Positions 1 to 7,955 of a stretch of DNA of 48,999 nt are shown here, in pieces. The DNA comes from a virus: IMG/VR virus record IMGVR_UViG_3300010883_000052, positions 1 to 48,999 of that record, one strand, 5' to 3'. Position numbers and translations under genes: made by a program. The first letter of the stretch is position 1, and each line of letters starts with the position of its first letter. The notes under the pieces were generated by a model. The model saw only the letters and a program-made list of their open reading frames with translations, was not told the DNA's origin and made no database searches.

Positions 1-447
1 ATGAAAATCACAACCTTTTGGATGTTGAATAGAGAAATGTAGGATACTTGGGCCCATTATATCAAGGGTAAGTGGTTGGTCTTCAATATCTTTATCATTA
101 TGTAAAAAAATTGAACCTCCCGGATCAATTTTCATAAATCTTGTTCTTTCATGAGATAATATTCCCGCATGATTTTGCAAAAAGTCTTTTGTTTTTGGAC
201 ATTTATCCGCAATACTTGTCCAATCATATCTAACATGTTCTAATTCTTCATGATAAACACTGCCGAATTCACCACCAACTCCATGTAATGCTAAACTAGA
301 CCAATTCTTTCCACTACTTTCTCTATATGGTATCCATTCATCTAATTGTTCAACTTCATGTAAAATGTCTTCCCAACGAAATTGAAAGTCAAGCATTAAC
401 CACGGCAATGCACAATTATTTATTGCGTAACTATAATCTTTATTCAT
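1..447 (-). CDS. Aspartyl/asparaginyl-hydroxylase-like 2OG oxygenase (partial, C-terminus outside window)
   Basis: An open frame of 149 codons starts at the ATG at 447 and runs off the left edge without a stop. It includes the stretch RTRFMKIDPGGSIFLHNDKD (residues 101-120). This resembles the first metal-binding strand of aspartyl/asparaginyl beta-hydroxylase-type Fe(II)/2-oxoglutarate oxygenases, in which an Arg-rich strand and Pro-Gly turn precede an HxD motif (here H116-N-D118). The distal His and the 2OG-binding Arg would lie beyond the window, so the family call rests on one half-site. The start overlaps the stop of the upstream SPASM-like gene by 8 bases, so the two are probably translated together. 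The substrate cannot be told. A cupin-like protein without catalytic activity is the main alternative. Confidence 0.55.
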   Translation of the reverse strand, partial: MNKDYSYAINNCALPWLMLDFQFRWEDILHEVEQLDEWIPYRESSGKNWSSLALHGVGGEFGSVYHEELEHVRYDWTSIADKCPKTKDFLQNHAGILSHERTRFMKIDPGGSIFLHNDKDIEDQPLTLDIMGPSILHFSIQHPKGCDFH

Positions 448-748
448 TTTTTTTATCTATAAAAGTGTCTCTATTTTTTAATTCACATGTCTGTTTACAT
501 TTTTTAACAGGTTCATCTGAACTCCATGAATTTATAATACCATTAAATAATGGTCCGTCTAATATTTCTTGTATTGTTTGATTATGTAAACTATTATCAT
601 ATTGTTGATTTAATTCACCAAATAACGTTTTTGGGGAATGCCCCGCCGCCATATTTAAAGATTCAGCATTTACATAACAACACGGTATTAATTCACCTAC
701 ATGATTTATAAATATCCTTTTTTGATTTCCATATTTACATTCTATCAT
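440..748 (-). CDS. Stand-alone SPASM-like domain of a radical SAM protein
   Basis: A 102-residue protein with no radical-SAM core. Its sequence parallels the C-terminal auxiliary Fe-S (SPASM-like) part of the 353-residue radical-SAM protein at 2705-3766. Both have IxCK, then a strand and a GE/GH turn before a CC pair (here LIPCCYVNAES), then an EIL/EIV-DGPLF/NGPFF motif, a DSWS/NSWS motif and a final Cys-rich segment (KKCKQTCELKN). The protein begins right at the first auxiliary Cys (MIECK). Its start overlaps the preceding SGNH-hydrolase gene as ATGA. The matching radical-SAM core is probably the 196-residue product at 2115-2705, separated from it by the SGNH gene. Whether the two parts associate in trans or this is a remnant of a broken gene is unknown. 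Confidence 0.6.
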   Translation of the reverse strand: MIECKYGNQKRIFINHVGELIPCCYVNAESLNMAAGHSPKTLFGELNQQYDNSLHNQTIQEILDGPLFNGIINSWSSDEPVKKCKQTCELKNRDTFIDKKNE

Positions 749-2118
749 ATTACTTTCTTTATACTATCCAAAAAATAATCCGCTAGCCATTGATTTGACT
801 TTTTTCCAGGATGACTTAAATCTCTTGCATAATCATCATAAGCAGAAGGAAGTTTATTTTTTTCAATAAATTCAATTACTTGTTCTCTCGTAGCCTGTTT
901 TCCATCTTCAACAAAATTCTCTATCATTTCTGCCATCTCACTAATTGATGTAACATTTATCTGTGCATCTACTTTATTAAAAGGTATCTCATAATCATCA
1001 GCCAAAAAATAATGAAAGGAAGCCTTATTTTCATAACAAACACCTTTAACAGCATTAATATTTCTTGATGCATTTAATTTATTCATATATATATTTCTGG
1101 ACATATGATTAACCAATTGTTTTACATATTGATCAAAATATATATCCCCCTCTTCACCCTGATGAGATCCGAACGGATTTGTACAAATATCAAATTCAAA
1201 TAAGTCAGTATATTCAGTTTTATGTTGAATAAAAGAAACATCTTCCCACCAGTAAGGCTCTTTCTGGAGCTCCAATGTCCAATTAGATTCAAAACCCTTT
1301 AATATAAGATATTTAAGTAAATTTTCATTAAAATGAAAAGTACGAGTAATATTAGGACCTAAAAATACTACATGTTTCGGTTTTAAAAGAGGTATTAAAT
1401 ATTGACTAAAAAGATATGCTTGATCATGACTACCTCCTGATAGACCTACATTATAGTTTTTTAATCCCAAAGTTTTACTAAGTATATTAGAAAAACGATC
1501 TTTTTCTGCTAAACCTATACCATAAACATAACTACATCCTAATATTAAAATACTATCACCTTTATTGTCAAAATCAAATTCATCAGACCTAAATCCCCAA
1601 CTATTATGTCTATACCAAGGCACTTCTTCACATTCAGTCTGTAAATAATTTATTTGTTTTTTTGATAATGTATATGGCCAATCCTGGCCATCATGAATCA
1701 TTTTAATTTTCTCAAATTGTTCTGTATATCCACACATATCCAGTACATATTTGCCGTAACTGGAATTTTGAAATTTATCATATCGCTCTTTATTATCTTG
1801 CCCCATATAAAGATAATCACCATTACGTCTATGCCAAGATGTATGCAAAAATGGTATAATTTGTTTTTCTGTAAAATCATGATTTTGTAAATATCCTATA
1901 AAATGAGTCAATTCTGTATCATGAACATTAAAATTTGTTAAATCAAATTCTCCATTATCAATTCTTTGACTAATTTTAGAAATCTTTTCTTCTGAACCAT
2001 CTTTAATAGGGCATTTAGGTAAAATATCATCTTCCCATTCTAAACAAAATCCTTTAGTTTTGAAATCTTTTTCTAATTTAAACTTAGCGTTATGGGCATT
2101 TAGATGTTCTTCACTCAT
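745..2118 (-). CDS. SGNH/GDSL-hydrolase-like protein
   Basis: A 457-residue protein. The C-terminal two thirds carry the blocks of SGNH esterases/acyl-hydrolases. Block I is ILILGCSYVYGIGL with the probable nucleophile S196 in GxSxxxG. Block II is GLSGGSHDQ near residue 225, block III is VVFLGPN with N256, and block V is DLSHPG with D433 and H436 spaced as DxxH. Such enzymes remove or transfer O-acyl groups, often acetyl, on glycans or lipids. The N-terminal 180 residues are not recognised. The gene overlaps its neighbours on both sides by ATGA, so it is translationally coupled to a radical-SAM core upstream and a SPASM-like domain downstream. No signal peptide is visible, which suggests a cytoplasmic enzyme. 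The substrate is unknown. Confidence 0.65.
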   Translation of the reverse strand: MSEEHLNAHNAKFKLEKDFKTKGFCLEWEDDILPKCPIKDGSEEKISKISQRIDNGEFDLTNFNVHDTELTHFIGYLQNHDFTEKQIIPFLHTSWHRRNGDYLYMGQDNKERYDKFQNSSYGKYVLDMCGYTEQFEKIKMIHDGQDWPYTLSKKQINYLQTECEEVPWYRHNSWGFRSDEFDFDNKGDSILILGCSYVYGIGLAEKDRFSNILSKTLGLKNYNVGLSGGSHDQAYLFSQYLIPLLKPKHVVFLGPNITRTFHFNENLLKYLILKGFESNWTLELQKEPYWWEDVSFIQHKTEYTDLFEFDICTNPFGSHQGEEGDIYFDQYVKQLVNHMSRNIYMNKLNASRNINAVKGVCYENKASFHYFLADDYEIPFNKVDAQINVTSISEMAEMIENFVEDGKQATREQVIEFIEKNKLPSAYDDYARDLSHPGKKSNQWLADYFLDSIKKVI

Positions 2119-2705
2119 TTCACTTCTCCACTACCTGTTCTATGTGAATATATTTTTCTAAATCTTTTAAATCCTTCAACTTTAGACATATTCTCTGCCT
2201 TCTTTATTAAATGTTCATTATGATCAAATACAATAAATTGCCATGTTGCATTGCCGCCCGCACCTATAAATGCTCTATAATTTTCCTGCACCTTTTTAAA
2301 ATTAGATCCAATTCTATATTTTTCCAATGATTTTTGATCTGTTCCATCAAGACCAAAAAATACAGATAACTTTCTTCTACCCAGATCTTCCCAGAATTTA
2401 ATAGTTCGAGTAGATCCATTAGTAGCAACATTAACATCTGAAAAATCTAAAAAATAATCTACTATGTCTATAAATTCCGGATGAGTAGTGGGTTCATCGA
2501 CTGATCCACAAAAATTTATAATTTTCAAATTGGGTAAATATCCTTTCGGAATCCATTTTTTTAAATCTTCAAATTTAATATAAGACTTATTAAGTAATGG
2601 TCCAACTTTATCATGCATTTCTTGACGAAGACATCCTGGACATTTAATATTACAAAAACTAGTAAGTTCTATATCAATCCATTCTATGGTATTTTTATTC
2701 CACAT
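2115..2705 (-). CDS. Radical SAM core-domain protein, lacking a SPASM domain
   Basis: A 196-residue protein with the radical-SAM signature FCNIKCPGC (C18, C22, C25; CxxxCxxC) that binds the [4Fe-4S] cluster reducing S-adenosylmethionine. A GSVDEP motif near residue 68 corresponds to the GNLGDP motif of the 353-residue radical-SAM protein next door (2705-3766). Further parallels are ATNGS, FFGLDG, ATWQFIVFDHNEH (against AKWDFIVFKHNEH) and a GFKRFRK end. It stops where the neighbour continues into its SPASM-like part. That missing part is encoded separately at 440-748. The start overlaps the upstream stop as TAATG. The small size (a full core is usually over 200 residues) makes activity alone doubtful, and it may need the detached domain. 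Confidence 0.75.
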   Translation of the reverse strand: MWNKNTIEWIDIELTSFCNIKCPGCLRQEMHDKVGPLLNKSYIKFEDLKKWIPKGYLPNLKIINFCGSVDEPTTHPEFIDIVDYFLDFSDVNVATNGSTRTIKFWEDLGRRKLSVFFGLDGTDQKSLEKYRIGSNFKKVQENYRAFIGAGGNATWQFIVFDHNEHLIKKAENMSKVEGFKRFRKIYSHRTGSGEVK

Positions 2706-3766
2706 TATAAAAATTGTTCATTATATGCATCAAATCCTATTCCACATTTGTTAGCGCAAACTTTAAGTTTTCCATCTTTAACACTGGAACATGACCAAGA
2801 GTCTTCTATGGCTTTGAAAAACGGGCCGTTAACTATTTCTTTTATAGTATGTTTTCTGAGACTGATATTTTCATAATCTCCTATTAATTTCCAAATAGGT
2901 GCTTCGCGGGGTTTCCAATACCATTTATATTGTTGTCCCGCTGTCCAACAACAAGGAAACACATGTCCTTCTGCCGTAACAAATATTTCCTTCTTATCTA
3001 TTGCTTTACAATTAATAGGTGTTGTATCATAATATGCATCCATGCTACCATGTTCAGTAACTAAATCTTTTTCTTTTTTTAGTGCAACATTAACAAACTC
3101 TAAACTGGGTTTTTCTAACTTCTGAGTATTTTCACCTTTTCGATTTGTTGCTTGATGGGTGTCTTTACCTTTATGTTGAACAGTCGAAAAGAAACGTCCT
3201 GTTTTTTTGACTTGAAATTTTTCAAAGCCCATATCCATCGCCAATTGTCTTGCCTCATCTACCTGATGTTCATTATGTTTAAACACTATAAAATCCCATT
3301 TAGCATGACCACCTCGATCAATAAACGCTTTGGCATTCTCCATTACTCTTTCCCATTTAACTTTTTGCCTATATAAATGATTAGTATCCTCTAAACCATC
3401 TATACTAAATGTTACAACTACATCTATATCTGCTAAATCTTCCCAAAAATATTCTGGTTTAGCGCCTCCATTGGTATTCATACCTAACCACATATTGGGA
3501 TTAGCATTTCTAAAAGATCTAAATCCCTCGATTGCATAATTGCTTATGCATGGATCACCCAAATTACCACACATATACATGGAGTCCAACTGTTCTACAA
3601 AATGCCAAGGAAACATTTCATAATAATCCATAGAACTTAACATTGCATTTGTGAGATAGGGATTATCTTTACCACCATTTATATTACGGTCACATTGAGG
3701 GCAAGCGGCATTACATCCCTGAGTAGGTTCAATATGAACACTTTTTATTTCATCATATCTATACAT
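2705..3766 (-). CDS. Radical SAM/SPASM-type enzyme
   Basis: A 353-residue protein. N-terminal radical-SAM core with CNAACPQC (C18, C22, C25) and GNLGDP, TNGG and FSIDG strand motifs. The C-terminal third has Cys residues typical of a SPASM-like auxiliary cluster region: PINCK, FPCCW, WSCSS, and CANKCG near the end. SPASM enzymes act on peptides, proteins or sugars such as aminoglycosides, so the substrate cannot be read from the family. It is the intact counterpart of the split pair 2115-2705 and 440-748. It overlaps the upstream twitch-type radical-SAM gene by 22 bases and the downstream core gene by 1 base, indicating one transcript. An AdoMet radical sugar modifier or a peptide maturase are both possible. 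Confidence 0.8.
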   Translation of the reverse strand: MYRYDEIKSVHIEPTQGCNAACPQCDRNINGGKDNPYLTNAMLSSMDYYEMFPWHFVEQLDSMYMCGNLGDPCISNYAIEGFRSFRNANPNMWLGMNTNGGAKPEYFWEDLADIDVVVTFSIDGLEDTNHLYRQKVKWERVMENAKAFIDRGGHAKWDFIVFKHNEHQVDEARQLAMDMGFEKFQVKKTGRFFSTVQHKGKDTHQATNRKGENTQKLEKPSLEFVNVALKKEKDLVTEHGSMDAYYDTTPINCKAIDKKEIFVTAEGHVFPCCWTAGQQYKWYWKPREAPIWKLIGDYENISLRKHTIKEIVNGPFFKAIEDSWSCSSVKDGKLKVCANKCGIGFDAYNEQFL

Positions 3767-5136
3767 AATTCTGGAAAAACTCTTTCAAATTGTTTATGTG
3801 GTCTTAATCTATTTAAATGTGAAATATATTCTTGAAATTCGGGAAGTCTTTCAGACCAATCTTCATCATCCATGAAATTTAATAGTCCTTCATATCTTTT
3901 AATTCCATAGGATGAATTTGCCCAATCATCAAATTCTATATTTTCTACACCGGTACATAATTTCCAATTATCTTCCATCCAAGGAAAAAACTCTTCTTCA
4001 TATTTCTCTCTAATTTTATATTTTAATTCTTTTGGTATTATTTTAACATTTAATTGTGGTGGCCAATATGCCAAATGACAATTGATCATTCCTGCTCCCC
4101 CAGGCCATTTATTTATTTTCTTATATCCTTGCTGAACTTTCCAAGATATAAATTCTGGAAGATAATTAATACTCAATGCCATAATAGTTGTTGCGGTTGT
4201 TACTGTAATATTATCATCAGTCTGATCCATTAATTTTAAATTCTTTTCAATAATTTTCCATCTACTAGGATAGCGAATATAATCATTATATTTTCCCCAA
4301 CTATCTATTGAAAAATGAAATATTACATGTTTAAATTCACTCCACAATTTGAATAATTTATCTGGTAATTCGACTCCATTTGAATTATATCTTAATTCAA
4401 TTTTAGAAGCATAGCCCATTTCAATTACTTTTTCAAGTAAAGTATAATGTTCCTCTATTATTGTACTTTCTCCTCCGGCAAAATACAATTGATAAATGTT
4501 GGGTATTTGACTGTATAAATCTTCCCAAAAATGAGGACTTATTTTATGCCAATTATACGTTCCTCCATCTTCATTTTTTTTCCATTGACTAGTATCTTTT
4601 AATCTTTCATTTTTTATTTTAGGATAAAAATCTAACCATTCTTTATTCCATCCAGAAGAATCATTTGGAGAACACATCACACAAGCTAATTGACATTTAC
4701 TTCCTAATCGTAAATCAATATATCTAAGTTTAGGTTCAACAGAACCATCTTCATTTGTATTTTTTATCAATTCATCTAAATCATAAATTTCTCCCCATTT
4801 ATTAGTTTCCCAAATTCTTTTGGGAATATGACCAGAATCCTCTTCTTTAAAACATTTAATACATTGAGGAGGACGTTCACCTTTCATCATCATTAATCTA
4901 GTACGCTTCATATAATCATTATTCCACGCATCTAATAATCGAGTAGTGTTTAAATTAGCACATTGACCATCCTCATTTCTTATATTTGCCTTTGTTCTTA
5001 TAGAAGAATTTGGGTCTTGAACAGCAGACGCATTCGCAGTACAACATACTCTCATATGTCCATTAGGTCTTGTTGATAAATGTATCCACGGCAATGCGCA
5101 GAAAGTTGGGGAAGGATAATCCATAAATTGTCTCAC
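3745..5136 (-). CDS. Twitch/SPASM-type radical SAM protein
   Basis: A 463-residue protein. The N-terminus has FCALPWIHLSTRPNG followed by CC (C31, C32) and CIKC (C92, C95), an arrangement typical of the large marine family called twitch domain-containing radical SAM proteins. The catalytic CxxxCxxC follows at C148, C152 and C155 (SKCQLACVMC). Next come the FAGGES motif, the substrate-side strand RYNSNG and the FSIDSWG motif. It is the first gene of the minus-strand radical-SAM group. A possible promoter lies in the 40-base gap to the divergent glycosyltransferase at 5177. Members often sit in polysaccharide or hypervariable islands, but their substrates are not established. Function here is inferred only to the level of a radical-mediated modification. 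Confidence 0.8.
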   Translation of the reverse strand: MRQFMDYPSPTFCALPWIHLSTRPNGHMRVCCTANASAVQDPNSSIRTKANIRNEDGQCANLNTTRLLDAWNNDYMKRTRLMMMKGERPPQCIKCFKEEDSGHIPKRIWETNKWGEIYDLDELIKNTNEDGSVEPKLRYIDLRLGSKCQLACVMCSPNDSSGWNKEWLDFYPKIKNERLKDTSQWKKNEDGGTYNWHKISPHFWEDLYSQIPNIYQLYFAGGESTIIEEHYTLLEKVIEMGYASKIELRYNSNGVELPDKLFKLWSEFKHVIFHFSIDSWGKYNDYIRYPSRWKIIEKNLKLMDQTDDNITVTTATTIMALSINYLPEFISWKVQQGYKKINKWPGGAGMINCHLAYWPPQLNVKIIPKELKYKIREKYEEEFFPWMEDNWKLCTGVENIEFDDWANSSYGIKRYEGLLNFMDDEDWSERLPEFQEYISHLNRLRPHKQFERVFPELCIDMMK

Positions 5137-5166
5137 TAAATATTAATAACTATAATTATATTTATG
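5128..5166. promoter_or_regulatory. Divergent promoter region between the radical-SAM group and the plus-strand glycan genes
   Basis: On the plus strand TTGTCT (5128-5133) and TATAAT (5151-5156) are 17 bases apart, giving a plausible sigma-70-type promoter 20 bases before the ATG at 5177. Because tataattata is palindromic, the minus strand also has TATAAT (5155-5160), with a 4/6 match to the -35 box (TAGTCA, 5178-5183) 17 bases away. The minus strand also carries CATAAATA (5159-5166), one mismatch from the T4 late box TATAAATA. In such AT-rich DNA some of these matches will be chance. The divergent gene arrangement makes at least one promoter here likely. Confidence 0.4.
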
Positions 5167-5176
5167 CTACTAAAAT

Positions 5177-5929
5177 ATGACTAATTTTTTTTGTTTGAAG
5201 TGGGGAAATAAATATCCTCCAAAATATGTGAATCGATTATTCAATTCTTTAAAAATACACTATAATAATTCTTTTAATTTTCATTGTTTAACAGAAAATT
5301 CTAAAGGATTAAATAAAGATATTGAAATAAAACCAATTCCTACAACATTCGATGAATTTCCAAGAACTCAAATTTTCACTTCAGAAAAAATGTGTTATTT
5401 TGGAGATTATGCTAACATGTCAGGTAAAAAGGCATGGTTTGATTTAGATATATTGATTCAAAATAACATAACAAAATACATACATAAAAATCATCCAAAA
5501 CCAAAATTTATTTGGAATTATTGGAGAGATTCATCGGCCTCAAAATTAAATTATGGATATTTAACAACTCCTATAAATTCTTCATTTGTTGCTTGGGATA
5601 ATGATGCTGGATATGAAATGTATGAAAATTTATTAAAAACAAAAAAGGAAGCATTCTTTTCATATCCATCTTTCGATAAATTCATATTTTATCAATGTCA
5701 TCGCAAAAAAATGGTAGATTTCTGGCCTTCAACCACTGCCTATAATTACAATATAGGTGCAAAATTTCCAAATGATATGACTCCAACAGAATATAAAAAA
5801 CGTTATAAAATATGTCTATTCAATACTTCACATAAAGCATGGGCAAAAGAACATGAACAACATGTAGAATTACATGATGCACAAGGATGGGCAAAAGAAT
5901 TATGGGAAAGTTATAATGTCATCTTATGA
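5177..5929 (+). CDS. GT-A-type glycosyltransferase-like protein
   Basis: A 250-residue protein. The segment KKAWFDLDILIQ contains a D89-x-D91 pair in the position and context of the nucleotide-sugar/metal-binding DxD motif of GT-A-fold glycosyltransferases. The same FDLD context occurs in the product of 7320-7955, so the two are probably paralogs. The N-terminus (FFCLKWGNKYPPKYVNRL) fits the first Rossmann-like strand and helix of these enzymes. It is the first plus-strand gene of the island and overlaps the next gene by 14 bases if that gene starts at 5916. Donor and acceptor sugars cannot be told. Confidence 0.65.
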   Translation: MTNFFCLKWGNKYPPKYVNRLFNSLKIHYNNSFNFHCLTENSKGLNKDIEIKPIPTTFDEFPRTQIFTSEKMCYFGDYANMSGKKAWFDLDILIQNNITKYIHKNHPKPKFIWNYWRDSSASKLNYGYLTTPINSSFVAWDNDAGYEMYENLLKTKKEAFFSYPSFDKFIFYQCHRKKMVDFWPSTTAYNYNIGAKFPNDMTPTEYKKRYKICLFNTSHKAWAKEHEQHVELHDAQGWAKELWESYNVIL

Positions 5930-6449
5930 AACTTTATTAAAAACAAAACATAAAAAATTTAAATATTTAATTGAATATTCTAATAATAAAGATGTTCAAA
6001 AAATATCATGGCGAGTATTTGACGAAATCATGATACATTATGAAGAAGAGCCCGTACATTTTTTATGTAGTTGGTTCTGTCATATAGAAGTGGATGATTT
6101 TGAATTATTCGGGTATAAGTGCTATTATTATGATATAGATCCTATGGTATGCAATATTAATAAATTAATAACAAAGAATGTTATTAATAAAGATGTTATA
6201 TTTGATGATGTTAAAATAGAAGACGGTATAATTGTAAACAAATATTGTGAAACATGTTATCCTGTTGGTAGAAAGTTCTCAGGAAAGTTTGTTTTAGTTG
6301 GTTCTGATAATCCACATCTATCTTGTATTAATCCGATAAATAGTTGTCAACAAATTATAGATCAAAATCAATTAACAACAATTCATTATAAAACTGAAAT
6401 AAAAGGTAAACATAATTATTATTTGGTGGTAGGATGCAATCAACTATAG
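5916..6449 (+). CDS. Class I SAM-methyltransferase-like protein (short paralog)
   Basis: An ATG exists at 5874. The start at 5916 (MSSYETLLKTK) is preferred because GGGAAAG at 5904-5910 forms a ribosome-binding site 5 bases upstream and the overlap with the previous gene shrinks to 14 bases, giving 177 residues. VHFLCSWFCHIEVDDF, then KCYYYDIDP, then a C-terminal VLVGSDN...NYYLVVGC pattern resemble, in order, the IEIIGGWFG, KIDFYEKD and VAIQSND...RYMTIGH elements of the next gene's product. This is a degenerate Rossmann methyltransferase-like architecture seen in phage genomes. The glycine-rich SAM motif is poor, so catalytic activity is uncertain. Confidence 0.5.
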   Translation: MSSYETLLKTKHKKFKYLIEYSNNKDVQKISWRVFDEIMIHYEEEPVHFLCSWFCHIEVDDFELFGYKCYYYDIDPMVCNINKLITKNVINKDVIFDDVKIEDGIIVNKYCETCYPVGRKFSGKFVLVGSDNPHLSCINPINSCQQIIDQNQLTTIHYKTEIKGKHNYYLVVGCNQL

Positions 6450-7327
6450 AAAAATTAAAAAAATTTGAAGATAATATTGAAAAGAAAAATCAAGAAATTA
6501 GAGATTCTGCAGGAAATATTAGAAAAACTATTGGAAAATTAAAAAATGATGTTAGAAAAACTATTGGAAAATATAAAACAAATGTTGGAAAAAATAAAAA
6601 ACATGTAAGTGATACCACAAAAAAAATTAATAAATTACCATATCATAAAATAGAACAATGGATAATAAACAATCAGGTTGGTAGTTTAGAAAGTTATCAA
6701 GATTCTTTATCACATGGACAATTATCTTCAAAACAATGGTTAGTTGACAAATTACCCAAAGGAAAAGATTTATATCTTGAAGTTATTTCAGACGGAACGC
6801 CAACTATTTTAGGATATACACAACATTTACCTTTGGTCAATAGTGAAGGTAATACTGACCCATACCCTGAATCATCTTTATATATTGAAATTATTGGTGG
6901 ATGGTTTGGTTGTCCATTAATAGATCTGTTACATTCTAAATTAGAAATAAAAAAAATAGACTTTTATGAAAAAGATGAATTATGTAAAAAAATATTAGCA
7001 CAATATCTAAATCATTTTGAATTTCCCTTTGAGATTTCTATTTTCGGAGATTTTTTTGAAAGAAAAGAAATTAGACGTAGAGATTTAATCATTAATACCT
7101 CAGGAGAACATATGGAAGATATTATAAAAATGAAACATTATTTTAAAGGAAATCCTGTAGTTGCTATACAATCAAATGATTATTTTGGATTAGATGAACA
7201 TATCAATTGTGTTCATAATGTTGAAGAATTAATTGAAAAAAATCAAATTAAAAATGTGGTATATAAAGGTAGATTAGATTTTCCAAAATATACAAGATAT
7301 ATGACCATAGGTCATTGGTATGTTTAA
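6434..7327 (+). CDS. Class I SAM-methyltransferase-like protein with an N-terminal 11-residue repeat helix
   Basis: A 297-residue protein. The first 70 residues are Lys-rich and built on an 11-residue repeat (RKTIGKLKNDV, RKTIGKYKTNV, GKNKKHV...), expected to form a long amphipathic or coiled-coil helix. The remaining part has a Rossmann-like order: IEIIGGWFG, IDFYEKDELC, DLIINTSGEHMED, NPVVAIQSNDYF, EHINCVHN and RYMTIGHWYV. The NTS-EHM and QSND elements recur in methyltransferase-like proteins of T4-like phages as I know them. It overlaps the previous gene by 16 bases and the next by 8. The acceptor is unknown. Being between two glycosyltransferases suggests a glycan or nucleotide-sugar, though a protein or RNA target cannot be excluded. 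Confidence 0.55.
   Translation: MQSTIEKLKKFEDNIEKKNQEIRDSAGNIRKTIGKLKNDVRKTIGKYKTNVGKNKKHVSDTTKKINKLPYHKIEQWIINNQVGSLESYQDSLSHGQLSSKQWLVDKLPKGKDLYLEVISDGTPTILGYTQHLPLVNSEGNTDPYPESSLYIEIIGGWFGCPLIDLLHSKLEIKKIDFYEKDELCKKILAQYLNHFEFPFEISIFGDFFERKEIRRRDLIINTSGEHMEDIIKMKHYFKGNPVVAIQSNDYFGLDEHINCVHNVEELIEKNQIKNVVYKGRLDFPKYTRYMTIGHWYV
6521..6571 (+). repeat. 33-base tandem repeat in the methyltransferase-like gene
   Basis: The 18-base string AGAAAAACTATTGGAAAA occurs at 6521-6538 and again at 6554-6571, a 33-base period that encodes an 11-residue unit. A third, diverged unit follows. The period is in frame, so gain or loss of units would lengthen or shorten the N-terminal helix without breaking the protein. 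Confidence 0.8.
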
Positions 7328-7955
7328 ATACGCAGTCGCATGTATATGTGTTGGTGACAAATACAATGTAAAAGATATAAAACGTCTAGAAAAAATGGTT
7401 TTTGAAAATACCACATATAATATAAACTTTCGAGTATTTGATGAACCAATTCTTCCCAAATGGTGGACTAAAGTTTTATATCATTCCCCCATGATAGAAC
7501 AATTCGAAGAAGAAGTTGTATTAGCATTTGATTTAGATGTTATCATTAAGGGCAATATAGATAAACTATTTGATTGGGTTGAACAACAAAATTATCTATG
7601 TGCATGTTGGAGTAGATGGAGAGAACATATGGAGAATTTTGAAAAGCGGAGGATACAAAAAGAATGTTGCACTCCTTATAACTCCTCTATATTAGGATGG
7701 AAACCAAATAACAGTTTAAAAGTATGGGAAGAATTTGAATTTGAAGATATTGAAAAATGTGGTGGATTTGATATATATCTTTGGATGAAATATCTTGATC
7801 CCATTCGTATACCAGACCATTTTTATTATTCTGCTAGTCATTCTAATTATCAAGAATTAGATTATCCAATAGCCCTTTTTAATAAAGGATATTCTGACGG
7901 ACTAGAAAAGGGGGAAATATATTCTACTGTTCATTGGACTAAAAAATATATCTAA
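7320..7955 (+). CDS. GT-A-type glycosyltransferase-like protein
   Basis: A 211-residue protein. It opens with a hydrophobic beta strand (KYAVACICVGDKY) and has VVLAFDLDVIIKGNID, where D71-x-D73 matches the metal/nucleotide-sugar DxD motif of GT-A glycosyltransferases and the strand-plus-loop context is well kept. Later CCTPYNSSILGW and TVHWTKKY fit the acceptor-side and C-terminal His elements of GT8-like enzymes (family level uncertain). It overlaps the upstream methyltransferase-like gene by 8 bases. Its stop overlaps, tail to tail, the stop of the minus-strand oxygenase gene by 4 bases, with no room for a terminator. Confidence 0.7.
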   Translation: MFKYAVACICVGDKYNVKDIKRLEKMVFENTTYNINFRVFDEPILPKWWTKVLYHSPMIEQFEEEVVLAFDLDVIIKGNIDKLFDWVEQQNYLCACWSRWREHMENFEKRRIQKECCTPYNSSILGWKPNNSLKVWEEFEFEDIEKCGGFDIYLWMKYLDPIRIPDHFYYSASHSNYQELDYPIALFNKGYSDGLEKGEIYSTVHWTKKYI

